35,253 bases of DNA, from the NCBI GenBank assembly GCA_030141605.1, contig JAQGDQ010001503.1, forward strand, positions 2,501-37,753, read 5' to 3'. Below are positions 10,266-20,826 of the stretch, in pieces. Source of the DNA: Tubiluchus corallicola. Lineage: Eukaryota; Priapulida; Priapulimorpha; Priapulimorphida; Tubiluchidae. The translations under genes were made by a program, and so were the position numbers. Position 1 is the stretch's first letter. The number at the start of each line of letters is the position of its first letter. The notes under the pieces are model-generated. The model saw only the letters and a list, made by a program, of their open reading frames with translations. It had not been told where the DNA came from and ran no database searches.

Positions 10266-11099
10266 TCAAGAAATCGGAGAGATTTTCCAATTACTGCTCG
10301 AATACCCCTAGGGCTCACTTCATTAAAAGATAAGAGATTTAATTCGGGAAACACATCTTGTTTCAAGTCCAGTTAGAGGTTAAGCGTAACAACAGAAGCC
10401 AAGAGATAATCAGAGAAGCCAAGTTATAACTCAGAAGCCATGTACATACACTTACAGGGGAAATGCCGTTTAATAAAGCTATATTACACGTAACAGAGGG
10501 CTCACAAAGCCTAGGCTCGTGTCTTGTAGCTCTGCCTGCAACTTTTCTACCGTATGCTAAACATGTTGACGATTTAATCGAGTTTGCAATACAGATTTCT
10601 GGTCCTGGTTCAAATCCAGAGCAAACCGGAGTTTTTTTACTTTTCGTCAAGATTCTAACTTCGATTTAAAAAAATTGAATAATATAATAATAATTTTATA
10701 ATAATTATTATTTGTTCCACACTGGTTACGATTTCTAAGTTTTTTGTTACATTACGTCAGCCTGCACCCTGGCGACGGGTTCGTGAATTAACATTACAAC
10801 AATGCACGTTCGCGTGAACTCCTAAATATGGAGATTACTGGGCCTTTTTAAAGTTTCGTCAACAGCCTGAGAAATGATTTTCACCCTAACGAGTTTACGG
10901 TACGTTATTTTCGAAAGTCAACGGCACTCGTAAACTGTAACGCAGCATGATGGGCTGGCCACAGGATGTAGTCATTGTCACACCACGTACAACAGTCATT
11001 ACTGTCCAAAAAAATACCTGTTATTTACTGGTATCAGTGACTCAACACAAAATTACTTGCTAGCGCACTAGCCAGTTGCGTTTTTTCTCCTAGACACCA
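10266..11099. other. Intron 3 stretch with short AGAAGCCAAG repeats
   Basis: AGAAGCCAAG-like words occur three times in 10395-10440, and a B-box remnant lies near 10605. An AT-rich palindrome-like tract spans 10674-10715. The rest is unassigned and no exon was found. Confidence 0.45.
10555..10635 (+). mobile_element. Possible tRNA-SINE remnant (B box only)
   Basis: GGTCCTGGTTCAAATCCAG contains a perfect B box, GGTTCAAATCC. No A box at the usual distance is convincing. Weak call. Confidence 0.25.
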
Positions 11100-11625
11100 G
11101 CTACCTGAGCGCTTAAAAAGTGGTTTACACAAATATTCTCAATACACACTGCCGTCTATATTTAACAACAATAAGCAACAACCTATTAATGATCTGTTGA
11201 AGTTGTTATTCGGAAAAGATGAATTTAACTATGTTGCTAACTGTAAAATATTCCAATGCGTACATGACTTTATATTACGTACTAAACGCTTCCAGTAGTT
11301 TCTATCTGATACGAAATGCATCAGTCTTAGATATTCGTACATTAATATTTTCTAACCGTCATTTTCTACTAATGTCTAATGTAATCTTGTAGTAAAACTT
11401 GTCAGCTCGTGCAGTTATAGTCTATTCTTACTGTAAATGTAACTAATATCTAATGTAATCTTGTAGTAAAACTTGTCAGCTCGTGCAGTTATAGTCTATT
11501 CTTACTGTAAATGTTCTTGTAAATAGTGAATAAAGTCTGTTGTGGTGAGGATCCTAAATCATGTTGTTCAAACTGTCTGATCCAATCCTATAATAAATTG
11601 TGTTTAAACTAACTAACTAACAACC
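11100..11625 (+). mobile_element. LINE 3' end (CR1/L2-like): pol C-terminus plus 3' UTR
   Basis: From 11174 to 11297 the frame reads INDLLKLLFGKDEFNYVANC then KIFQCVHDFILRTKRFQ and a stop. The pattern LLFG...N..IF..V..FI..TKRF-stop is typical of the extreme C-terminus of CR1/L2-group reverse transcriptases. The 3' UTR follows, including a 72-bp tandem duplication (11370-11512), AATAAAGTC and AATAAATT signals, and an (AACT)n tail at 11605-11623. The 3' UTR recurs at 23078-23312 and, inverted, at 3165-3265. Confidence 0.68.
11370..11512. repeat. 72-bp tandem duplication in a LINE 3' UTR
   Basis: TCTAATGTAATCTTGTAGTA, ACTTGTCAGCTCGTGCAG and TCTATTCTTACTGTAAATG occur twice in tandem. The other full copy of this UTR (23078-23312) has only one. 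Confidence 0.9.
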
Positions 11626-12060
11626 TATTACGGTACATTCTTAAACTAAATGTGGCAGCCAAACTATTCGAGCCATTCAAATGCATGGAAAGGTAAGTGG
11701 TTATGAGTTTTCGTGATAATCACCATACCAAACACAGAACATTTAGACTGAATAGGGGATTAGTTACACTAGGCCGTAAAAAGCCTGTTTAGCAACTGAA
11801 ATCTTTGCCCAAAGTAGTCAATCCTCGAAATATTATACCTCTTAAGTCAAGGACAAGGTCGCAAGGGCACGTTCTCAAAAGGCTCCCCAACAAAAGGCGC
11901 AACAAAGTGTGCTTCCATTCGCTGGGACCATTTAACTGTTGCCACAGGCTAACACTTTTGTATAAAACCTGGAAAAGTCTAGCCATAGGTGCAGCTAGCT
12001 TGATCTTTTGTACTTCAAAACCAGGGAATTTGTATTCATCAAGTGGAACATGTTATCAGG
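11626..12060. other. Intron 3 stretch next to exon 3
   Basis: A plus-strand frame at 11805-11960 reads SQGHVLKRLPNKRRN...CFHSLGPFN, which loosely resembles the RGH..K......R..FF..R....WN region of LINE pol C-termini. Too weak to call as an element. Confidence 0.3.
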
Positions 12061-12066
12061 ACGTAC

Positions 12067-12169
12067 CTTGACTCTAGGAAGGACCTCTTGTATGCAGTCG
12101 TTGCCATTCTCTTCTAACAGCCGTGGCAGGTTCTCGATGACGCTGATCTTCTGTACCTCCTGCCCAGAA
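12067..12169 (-). CDS. PPP4R4: PPP4R4 coding exon 3 (first HEAT-repeat segment)
   Basis: The minus-strand acceptor is TTTTGTTGCAG (plus 12170-12180) and the donor is GTACGT (plus 12061-12066). These 103 bases encode SGQEVQKISVIENLPRLL followed by EENGNDCIQEVLPRVK. This aligns gap-free with the segment AGQDVQ...SVIANLPFLM...VLPKVR of vertebrate PPP4R4, recalled from memory. It is a helix pair typical of an N-terminal HEAT repeat. The first base completes the codon split from exon 2, and the last codon (AAG, K) is whole, so exon 4 must start in phase 0, as it does. The exon lies between a 20.3-kb intron upstream and a 6.4-kb intron downstream. A degenerate TTAA-MITE fragment begins about 90 bases upstream of it. 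PPP4R4 is known as a regulatory subunit of the serine/threonine phosphatase PP4, whose catalytic subunit is PPP4C. Confidence 0.92.
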
Positions 12170-12254
12170 CTGCAACAAAAAATCGATAAATTTCGAATGT
12201 TGATTAAACTCACTCGCTCATTGGGAAATCTGGAATTTGATTTAACTACAAACA

Positions 12255-12419
12255 GTCTGGTAGTGTAAGTGGTATAAAATTTCAATACGAATTTTTAAGC
12301 TTTACCCAACTTTACTGCCGACGCAAACCCTGCATGCAAAAAGGCAGTAAGTAAGTGGTATAAAATTTCAAGACGAATCTTTAAGCTTTATGTAAGTGGA
12401 GGGTTTTCTTGTGCTTTAA
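12255..12419 (+). mobile_element. TTAA MITE family C, right-end fragment near exon 3
   Basis: It contains the family C right-end blocks TTACTGCCGACGCAA, CCCTGCATGCAAAA and TTTCAAGACGAAT, ending TTTTCTTGTGCTTTAA. The TGGTATAAAATTTCAA block appears twice (12269 and 12357), so the fragment carries an internal duplication. It starts about 90 bases upstream, in gene orientation, of PPP4R4 exon 3. Confidence 0.65.
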
Positions 12420-13184
12420 ATGCAAAAAGACACCAGAAATCCAAATATGGCTAGACTGTCCTCAAATGATGGCCCGGGGTCATCATGCAATGTAGAGTCA
12501 TTGTCTAAGAGCTCAGCAAATATTTGCAAACTGTCTACAAGTCCAGTTCATCCAATGCTTAGCCAGATGCAAGAATGCAAAAATGAGACTTAAGCCCGAG
12601 ACTTAAAGTTCGCCAATCAACCCACAGAGTGAGCTAATCAGCTTATTTGCCAGGTAGAATACAGGTGAAAAGCAGCAGGTACGTCGATGCACCTGAGTAT
12701 TAACAGGTGATAAGCAAGACAAATGAGCAACTGTTGCACAAAATGAAAAGACCCTTCAGGCACTTCCTGCATTTTTCATCAACGCTTTTTCACCGCTGCG
12801 TCATTATTGGAGTTGGCACGGTGCCAAGAAAACGTTTTTCACTGAAAATTCTGTTTGCGAATGCGAAACGGAAGACACTGCCTCTGGCTATAGCGTGACT
12901 TAAAAACCACAAGCTAATGCATGCAAACAGCAGGATAACTTTATATTCGGCGGACCACAATACGAGCCACTAGTTCCAGTTAGCCAAGAAAACCCAGCTA
13001 ACTGACACCTGATTGATCGCTCAAATCTTCAGACCACACAGAGATGCAGAAATAGCCAAACTTCGCGGTTTGAGACAGGAGGATTGATGTTGCGAGACGG
13101 AAAGGCAATACGATTTCCAACTTGCCAGAGAAAAACTTGGAGGATGAGTTTCCGGGAAGTGTAATTGAAACGTTTCCTAAAATA
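12420..13184. other. Intron 2 stretch upstream of exon 3, no gene seen
   Basis: Mixed-composition sequence with only short open frames. No splice-supported coding and no recognised repeat. Confidence 0.45.
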
Positions 13185-13802
13185 TTAAAGGAAGACAGGA
13201 TGATTTTTCATATACTACCCCTTTTTCAAGTCCGATAAAAAGTATACATTTTAACACAATTAATACTGCAAAAGCATTTCTGATAATTAAATAATAGATT
13301 AAAAGCTTAATTAACGGCGGGCGAGCCCAACTATTGGCGACATCACAAACTAACATAATTTTCAACAGCAAAAATATTCCACGAGCGTGTTTGTGAAAGC
13401 GAAAATTGAAGTACAGTGCTACTGTAAGATATTCAGTGTGTTGTACTAAAACTAGGCAAGTTTTAAGATAAAAATTCAAATTTCAAATTTACCGCTGTGC
13501 TCACGCATGAGCTGTCGAACGTGTGTAGTTCGTCACAAACTAACACATCTGAACTGAGAGGTACAGAACCCGTTTTAGTGCAATGCATTTCCGAAATGCA
13601 GGCGCTGGTGCCCGTCTAACTAGCGAATGGCGAAATGCATGTAACAGCGAAGAACTAGTGGCGCGAACGCGAAATTGTGTTTGAGTTGTAATAATTCTTT
13701 CACGTAAGTCAATTTCGAAAAAAATAGTATGTTTCCTTTCAATATTTTGAAGAGTATATTGTGCTGACCTGCGGTTTAAGATTGGGTCCGGTTTTCCTTT
13801 AA
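13185..13802 (+). mobile_element. TTAA MITE family A, copy 4 (full length, 618 bp)
   Basis: The left end is TTAAAGGAAGAC and the right end is GTTTTCCTTTAA; the 12-bp inverted ends differ at one base. It is flanked by and includes TTAA on each side, and is the longest and best-preserved family member here. A hAT-type terminus begins three bases after its right TTAA. Confidence 0.85.
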
Positions 13803-13804
13803 GC

Positions 13805-14660
13805 CAGTGGTTCCCAACTTTTTGTTGACGGCGACCCCTTTCCAGAACCCTGCATCATATCGCGACCCCACGAAGAACGTAACCACATGTCATAATGTTA
13901 AACATCATTACCGTTCGCATTTATTAATTTTAACTTACTATTCAACAAATTATTGAACAAGGAGTGTTTGTTTCGTTGATTCATTAATGCGAAGGTTGCG
14001 CCTGTTTCTCAGCGAGCAGTTTTGCATTGCGATAGGTTTCCAAGGAGATCCGACGCAAAATGAATAGCTTTTGGGTGGTGTACACTGCACACAAGTGTAC
14101 ACAGCATGGATCAACGCACATTTTCCCGAAAAATCAAGCACTGGTATAGCGCACTTATATATATATCTGATAAAAACTTTACAGAGATGATCAATCAGTG
14201 TTAGTTAATAAAAACTTACACTGCTAAAGGCAAATGCGTCAGTGCAATCTAAACTACTGTGCAGTAATGTAAAGTAACGACGAATAAAATCAAACGTATT
14301 TACAACTATGCACAAAAAAATGAAAAAAACTATGATTTAATTAATATGGCCGTGGATATATGAGTTCTGAATTAGTGTGTATGTTGTCGTGCTGGTGTGA
14401 TGGTATTTCATATCTGGTTAATATTAGTGATTTTAATTTTGTTTTAAATGCTGATAGGGACTTGATTTGTTTAACCTGTACTTAGAGCGGGAACAACCCA
14501 GTTTCACTTTCCAGAACAAAATGATGTAATGGGCCACTAAGGAAACAAGACCTACTTACATACTTGTCATGAAAACAGCATTTTTTATGACAACAGCAAT
14601 AGTTTTTGGACTAGCCCGCGACCCCAACTGGGTTCTAGACCTCAAGATTGGAGTGGCAAA
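13805..14660 (+). mobile_element. hAT-like non-autonomous element, left end preserved
   Basis: The left end reads CAGTGGTTCCCAACTTTTTG then GGCGACCCC, the characteristic terminus of hAT (Charlie-like) elements in many animals. Near 14610-14640 CCCGCGACCCCAACTGGG resembles the interior side of the opposite end, but the closing GGGAACCACTG is not recognisable, so the right boundary is approximate. Interior fragments recur at about 29965-30190 (ATTAGTGTG and GGCAAATG-GTCA blocks) and 34875-35000 (TGATTTGTTTAACCTGTA and AAGATTGGAGT). Confidence 0.55.
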
Positions 14661-15359
14661 CGTTGCTACAAAGCAAGTGAATGATTTTTGTTTTTTACAA
14701 ACATCTTACAAAAATTCACAATCGCTCGCAAATGGCTAATATTCACAAGCAGAAATAAGACGGAAGTTGAATGGTTGTTCTGTCTCACGGCCACTCCTCT
14801 GCTCTGATATGGGATTCAGCGCTTCGGTGCCAGAACACGCAGTGTGTTTAATGCTCGATACGTTCCTGCTCTTTCAGACAATTACCAACAAGGTCCCTTC
14901 GGCGTGCCCTTGCTAGAAATTTAATGATTTAATTTGAGACGCTGCTCAGCCTCGTTTTTGTGGGAAACATCACACGCAAAGTAAACAGAAAAACCGTCAG
15001 GCGTGACCTTTGTGCAGCTAAAATAACAGAATTGTTTTAATGAGCCCTACGCCGCCTGCATAAATATCAAGTATTACAGGCATCAAACCTCCCTATGCCA
15101 AAATTGCAATGTAAACTACCCTAATAATTCTGAAATAACTCACTAACTGCTACAGTGAGCTTTTCATCCTGGGCTTGGTAACAAGTTTGCATGGAAACAC
15201 AGTCGTCAGAAATATTTAACTACAGCATAATATCAGTAAACTAATTTATGATGTCTGTAGAGGCAGCATTTTGAAATTCGCTAAAACAATGGTAAAATAT
15301 ACATAAAATGCATGTAAATTAGACAAATAAAACAAGAAATAAGAACTAAACTTCTATAT
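14661..15359. other. Intron 2 stretch, no gene seen
   Basis: Unique-looking sequence between the hAT-like element and the 65-bp satellite. No features recognised. Confidence 0.45.
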
Positions 15360-15425
15360 TACTAGGATTTGAACAAGGGCCTGCCATTGGCCCTATATTG
15401 TTTAGCTCGTTAGTCATCAATGATT
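15360..15425 (-). mobile_element. tRNA-SINE-like head at the edge of the 65-bp satellite
   Basis: The reverse complement reads ACTAACGAGCTAAACAATAT, then AGGGCCAATGGCAGGCCC, then TTGTTCAAATCCTAGT. The last part holds a B-box GTTCAAATCC, and the first has the look of a tRNA A-box/anticodon arm. The first two blocks are the same sequence that repeats in the adjacent satellite; only this copy has the B box. Confidence 0.45.
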
Positions 15426-16673
15426 AATTGAACTTCTGCAAGGATCCGCCTTTGGCCCTACATTGTTTAGCTCACTATTCAACAATGATTAAATGAACTT
15501 CTGCAAGGATCTGCCTTTGGCCGTACATTGTTTAACTCATTATTCATCAATGATTAAGTGAACTTCTGCAAGGATCCGCCTTTGGCCCTACATTGTTTAG
15601 CTCATTATTCATCAATGATTAATTGAACTTCTGCAAGGATCTGCCTTTGGCCCTACATTGTTTAACTCATTATTCAACAATGATTAATTGAATTTCTGCA
15701 AGGATCCGCCATTGGCCCTATATTGTTTAACTCATTATTCAACAATGATTAATTGAACTTCTGCAAGGATCTGCCATTGGCCCTACATTGTTTAGCTCAT
15801 TATTCAACAATGATTAATTGAATTTCTGCAAGGATCCGCCATTGGCCCTACATTGTTTAGCTCATTATTCAACAATGATTAATTGAACTTCTGCAAGGAT
15901 CTGCCTTTGGCCCTACATTGTTTAGCTCATTATTCAACAATGATTAATTGAACTTCTGCAAGGATCTGCCATTGGCCCTACATTGTTTAGCTCATTATTC
16001 AACAATGATTAATTGAACTTCTGCAAGGATCTGCCATTGGCCCTACATTGTTTAGCTCATTATTCAACAATGATTAATTGAACTTCTGCAAGGATCTGCC
16101 ATTGGCCCTACATTGTTTAACTCATTATTCAACAATGATTAATTGAACTTCTGCAAGGATCTGCCATTGGCCCTACATTGTTTATCTCATTATTCAACAA
16201 TGATTAATTGAACTTCTGCAAGGATCTGCCATTGGCCCTACATTTTTTAACTCATTATTCAACAATGATTAATTGAACTTCTGCAAGGATCTGCCATTGG
16301 CCCTACATTGTTTAGCTCATTATTCAACAATGATTAATTGAACTTCTGCAAGGATCTGCCATTGGCCCTACATTGTTTAGCTCATTATTCAACAATGATT
16401 AATTGAACTTCTGCAAGGATCTGCCTTTGGCCCTACATTTTTTAACTCATTATTCAACAATGATTAATTGAACTTCTGCAAGGATCTGCCATTGGCCCTA
16501 CATTGTTTAGCTCATTATTCAACAATGATTAATTGAACTTCTGCAAGGATCCGCCATTGGCCCTACATTGTTTAGCTCATTATTCAACAATGATTAACTG
16601 AACTTCTGCAAGGATCTGCCTTTGGCCCTACATTGTTTAGCTCATTATTGAACGATGATTAATTGAACTTCTA
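15380..16673. repeat. 65-bp satellite, about 20 copies
   Basis: The unit contains ATTGTTTAGCTCATTATTCA, ACAATGATTAATTGAACTTC and TGCAAGGATCTGCCATTGGC. Variable sites include GATCC/GATCT, CCATT/CCTTT and TTTAGC/TTTAAC. The left edge merges into a tRNA-SINE-like head; the right edge ends at TTGAACTTCTAAACGGGCC. Confidence 0.95.
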
Positions 16674-17307
16674 AACGGGCCAACACTGTATACGGTTTAG
16701 TAATTAAAACTTTTATAATATGTCATATTGTAGATTAGAGAGGCTGATATACAATAGTTTTAAAATATCTTTGAATTTTAAACATATTAATAACTTTACG
16801 TTATAACAGCACTTAAGAGTTAAAGCTGCTTACCCTGGATAACTGTTTTTACTGTAATTAGTGTGTGTACCGTATGGCATGGAAATACAACAGACTGGAA
16901 CGCTAATATTTGACCGTTTTACTAATTGCTTTGGGAAATCAAGTGCTATTCAAATGACGTGTTTGTTTAAACTAAATTGCCAGTCGAGTCAGCAACGTAC
17001 ACAGTGAAACAGAAGATGCTGAGCAAAAAGACGAAAGCACGTTTATTCAGCTGTGTTTTATGCGATGGTGAATTACATAAAAGCTTTTTTGCAAGACTCG
17101 GGTGCACTGCCAGGCGCCCTGTACACAGAACACAATGAGTCACTAATCAGTACAACCCTTGAGAAAGCAAACAGCAATTCGCCTTTGCTTGTACAACGAA
17201 TTTGTCCTGCCGAATATAAAACCGAACAAATTTGTTAACTCGAAAACTCATCAGCAGAAACCTCGAGCTTTCAAAGAAGAGAAGAGTAGGAGGAGGAAAC
17301 CGATGAG
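16674..17307. other. Intron 2 stretch, no gene seen
   Basis: Between the 65-bp satellite and the GA array. A 61-codon frame at 17053-17238 has no recognisable features. Confidence 0.45.
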
Positions 17308-17613
17308 GGGAGAGAGTGAGAGAGAGGGAGAGAAAGAGAGAGAGAGTGAGAGAGAGGGAGAGAAAGAGAGAGAGAGTGAGAGAGAGGGGCAGGGAGAGAG
17401 AGGGAGAGAAAGAGAGAGAGTGAGAGAGAGGGGCAGGGAGAGAGAGGGAGAGAAAGAGAGAGAGTGAGAGAGAGGGGCAGGGAGAGAGAGGGAGAGAAAG
17501 AGAGAGAGTGAGAGAGAGGGGCAGGGAGAGAGAGGGAGAGAAAGAGAGAGAGAAAGAGAGAGACAGACAGAGAGAGACAGACATACAGACAGACAGACAG
17601 ACAGACAGACAGA
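17308..17613. repeat. GA-rich array (44-bp unit) followed by (ACAG)n
   Basis: The motif GAGAGGGGCAGGGAGAGAG recurs every 44 bases (near 17386, 17430, 17474 and 17518) inside a GA tract, then (ACAG)n at 17565-17613. A 245-codon open frame on the opposite strand crosses it and is very unlikely to be a gene. Confidence 0.93.
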
Positions 17614-17706
17614 GAAAACCTAGGAAGAGACCTAGTAGAAAACAGCGGGGAATATAAACAATAAAAGACGGGAAAGTAAGACAGAAAAAGCACAAAAGAA
17701 AATACC

Positions 17707-17790
17707 TGCCGGGATCCGAGCCCGAGACCGATGATTCGACGACATTTCCGTTCTGGTGTTCTAACCATATAGAACGCAGACACTCGCCAA
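17707..17790 (-). mobile_element. tRNA-derived SINE head
   Basis: The minus strand reads TATGGTTAGAACACC (A-box-like, 17769-17755), then about 30 bases, then GGGCTCGGATCCCGGC (B-box-like, near 17723-17708). The arrangement matches a tRNA-like head ending in CCCGGC. The body beyond it is not recognised. Confidence 0.45.
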
Positions 17791-17904
17791 TTCTACACAC
17801 CCAAGACTTGTCGCTTAGAGGCATTACTGTTGAATCAAACTTTACACACCAAAATAAACATGGTTGCAAACTAATTTTACGCAAACAACAGCTAAGAACA
17901 GGAC

Positions 17905-19933
17905 GAGTGTAAGCCTGTCATCACATCGTTTTTCATACTGGCACAAAAGTGTTTTAAAACGAAGATGTTTGTGCTTCTTAAGAACCAACGAAAGACACTG
18001 GGACACTTAACGGATAGCCTAGAAGTGTAAGCCTGTCATCACATTGTTTTTCATACTGGCACAAAAGTGTTTTAAAACGAAGATGTTTGTGCTTCTTAAG
18101 AACCAACGGAAGACGCTGAGACACTTAGCGGATAGCCTAGAAGTGTAAGCCTTTCATCACATTGTTTTTCATACTGGCACAAAAGTGTTTTAAAACAAAG
18201 ACGTCTGTGCTTCTTAAGAACCAACGGAAGACGCTGAGACACTTAACGGATAGCCTAGAAGTGTAAGCCTTTCATCACATTGTTTTTCATACTGGCACAA
18301 AAGTGTTTTAAAACGAAGATGTTTGTGCTTCTTAAGAACCAACGGAAGACGCTGAGACACTTAACGGATAGCCTAGAAGTGTAAGCCTTTCATCACATTG
18401 TTTTTCATACTGGCACAAAAGTGTTTTAAAACAAAGATGTTTGTGCTTCTTAAGAACCAACGGAAGACGCTGAGACACTTAGCGGATAGCCTAGAAGTGT
18501 AAGCTGTAAGCCTTTCATCACATTGTTTTTCATACTGGCACAAAAGTGTTTTAAAACGAAGATGTTTGTGCTTCTTAATAACCAACGGAAGACGCTGAGA
18601 CACTTAACGGATAGCTTAGAAGTGTAAGCTGTAAGCCTTTCATCACATTGTTTTTCATACTGGCACAAAAGTGTTTTAAAACGAAGATGTTTGTGCTTCT
18701 TAAGAACCAACGGAAGGCATTGAGACACTTAACGGATAGCCTAGAAGTGTAAGCCTGTCATCACATTGTTTTCCATACTGGCACAAAAGTGTTTCAAAAC
18801 GAAGACGTCTGTGCTTCTTAAGAACCAATGGAAGGCATTGAGACACTTAACGGATAGCCTAGAAGTGTAAGCCTTTCATCACATTGTTTTCCATACTGGC
18901 ACAAAAGTGTTTTAAAACAAAGATGTTTGTGCTTCTTAAGAACCAACGGAAGACGCTGAGACACTTAGCGGATAGCCTAGAAGTGTAAGCCTTTCATCAC
19001 ATTGTTTTTCATACTGGCACAAAAGTGTTTCAAAACGAAGACGTTTGCGCTTCTTAAGAACCAACGGAAGACACTGGGACACTTAACGGATAGCCTAGAA
19101 GTGTAAGCCTGTCATCACATTGTTTTACATACTGGCACAAAAGTGTTTTAAAACGAAGACGTTTGTGCTTCTTAAGAACCACCAGAAGACATTGAGACAC
19201 TTAACGGATAGCCTAGAAGTGTAAGCCTTTCATCACATTGTTTTTCATACTGGCACAAAAGTGTTTTAAAACAAAGATGTTTGTGCTTCTTAAGAACCAA
19301 CGGAAGACGCTGAGACACTTAACGGATAGCCTAGAAGTGTAAGCCTTTCATCACATTGTTTTTCATACTGGCACAAAAGTGTTTCAAAACGAAGACGTTT
19401 GCGCTTCTTAAGAACCAACGGAAGACACTGGGACACTTAACGGATAGCCTTGAAGTGTAAGCTGTAAGCCTTTCATCACATTGTTTTTCATACTGGCACA
19501 AAAGTGTTTTAAAACAAAGATGTTTGTGCTTCTTAAGAACCAACGGAAGACACTGAGACACTTAGCGGATAGCCTAGAAGTGTAAGCCTTTCATCACATT
19601 GTTTTTCATACTGGCACAAAAGTGTTTCAAAACGAAGACGTTTGCGCTTCTTAAGAACCAACGGAAGACACTGAGACACTTAGCGGATAGCCTAGAAGTG
19701 TAAGCCTTTCATCACATTGTTTTTCATACTGGCACAAAAGTGTTTCAAAACGAAGACGTTTGCGCTTCTTAAGAACCAACGGAAGACACTGAGACACTTA
19801 GCGGATAGCCTAGAAGTGTAAGCCTTTCATCACATTGTTTTTCATACTGGCACAAAAGTGTTTCAAAACGAAGATGTTTGTGCTTCTTAACAACCAACGG
19901 AAGACGCTGAGACATTTAGCGGATAGCCTAGAC
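17905..19933. repeat. 118-bp satellite, about 17 copies
   Basis: The unit runs from AAGTGTAAGCCTTTCATCAC through CATACTGGCACAAAAGTG and GAACCAACGGAAGACGCTGA to GGATAGCCTAG. Three junctions carry a short extra TGTAAGC (near 18500, 18625 and 19455). Variants GATG/GACG, TTTTAAAAC/TTTCAAAAC and TTTGTGC/TTTGCGC are mixed along the array. Open minus-strand frames across units are by-products. Confidence 0.95.
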
Positions 19934-20241
19934 CAGAAAACGTTCTACAGGCTTAAGACATTCAGCCACTAATATCCACAGTAGACTGTCATCCAGATAA
20001 ATGCCAAGAAAAGCAATTTGAAAAGAGTTGTAGCAGCTTCCATTAACACTTTCCAAGTAACCAGCGTGGTCTGCGGAGATGTTAGTTGTCGCTAGGCGCC
20101 ACTAAACGGACATTTTATGACTGCATTAAGAAAAGCCATTAAATTTTCCAATTAAATTACGGATCAGCAAAATTTTAGGCAAGAAAGTTTTGCTAACAAC
20201 ACAACATTAAATGCATATTTAATTCATTAATTAATTATAAA

Positions 20242-20665
20242 CAGGGTTCCCACAGAGTTTTAAAATAAATTTCCTTGACCAAATATTGATTTTCCATGAC
20301 CAAGATAAGCAGAAATTGCATTACCAGTATACGTATTCAAACATTTTTGTATATGGACAAAATGCACATTCATACATATACTGATATACAATGTGTCAGG
20401 CAATCATTATTTTTGGAACAGAAATCATAACTGGTAACCTGCCATAGCAAAAATTTGATTTGAAAACGAATCCCTGGAAAATATGTTTGCAAAAATATCG
20501 GTTCACGGTGCTTATTTTTCCAACCCTTTCCAATTTCCCCGACTTTTCGCCCCATTTTCATACTCTTCCCTGACATTTTACCAAATTATCTTTTTCCCTG
20601 AGTTTTCCATGACTTTCCAGGATAGCCTGTACTTTCAAGGATTTTCCCTGACCGTGGGAACCCTG
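20242..20665. mobile_element. 424-bp MITE with CAGGGTTCCCAC ends and TATAAA flanks
   Basis: It starts CAGGGTTCCCAC and ends GTGGGAACCCTG, perfect 12-bp inverted repeats. TATAAA lies immediately on both outer sides (20236-20241 and 20666-20671), a 6-bp target duplication or part of a longer imperfect one. Subterminal copies of TTTTCCATGAC and TTTCCCTGA occur on both sides. The intact ends and direct repeat suggest a fairly recent insertion. The superfamily is uncertain; similar ends occur in hAT-type MITEs. Confidence 0.8.
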
Positions 20666-20826
20666 TATAAAGCAGGTTTTCTTCGTTTAAAGGTTTTTTT
20701 TACACAAATCGCTCCTGAATTAATGCTATTGGCCATTTAACGTATTAAAAGGGATTGTAACATACTCGAATCGAAAATATGATTGAAGTCCAGAAAAATA
20801 AAACGGTTATAACTTATATGGAATTT

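Noticed and set aside
17707-17790. A functional tRNA gene
   Set aside because: A- and B-box-like parts are present, but acceptor and anticodon arms do not pair well by eye; a SINE head is more likely.
17147-17884. 245-codon minus-strand open frame
   Set aside because: Its centre is translated from a GA/CT microsatellite (Ser/Leu/Pro runs) and the flanks have no domain; low-complexity artefact.
18373-19561. Repeated protein-like frames (CLSVFRW..., FVLKHFCASM...)
   Set aside because: They follow the 118-bp satellite and break at nearly every unit; the period is not a multiple of three.
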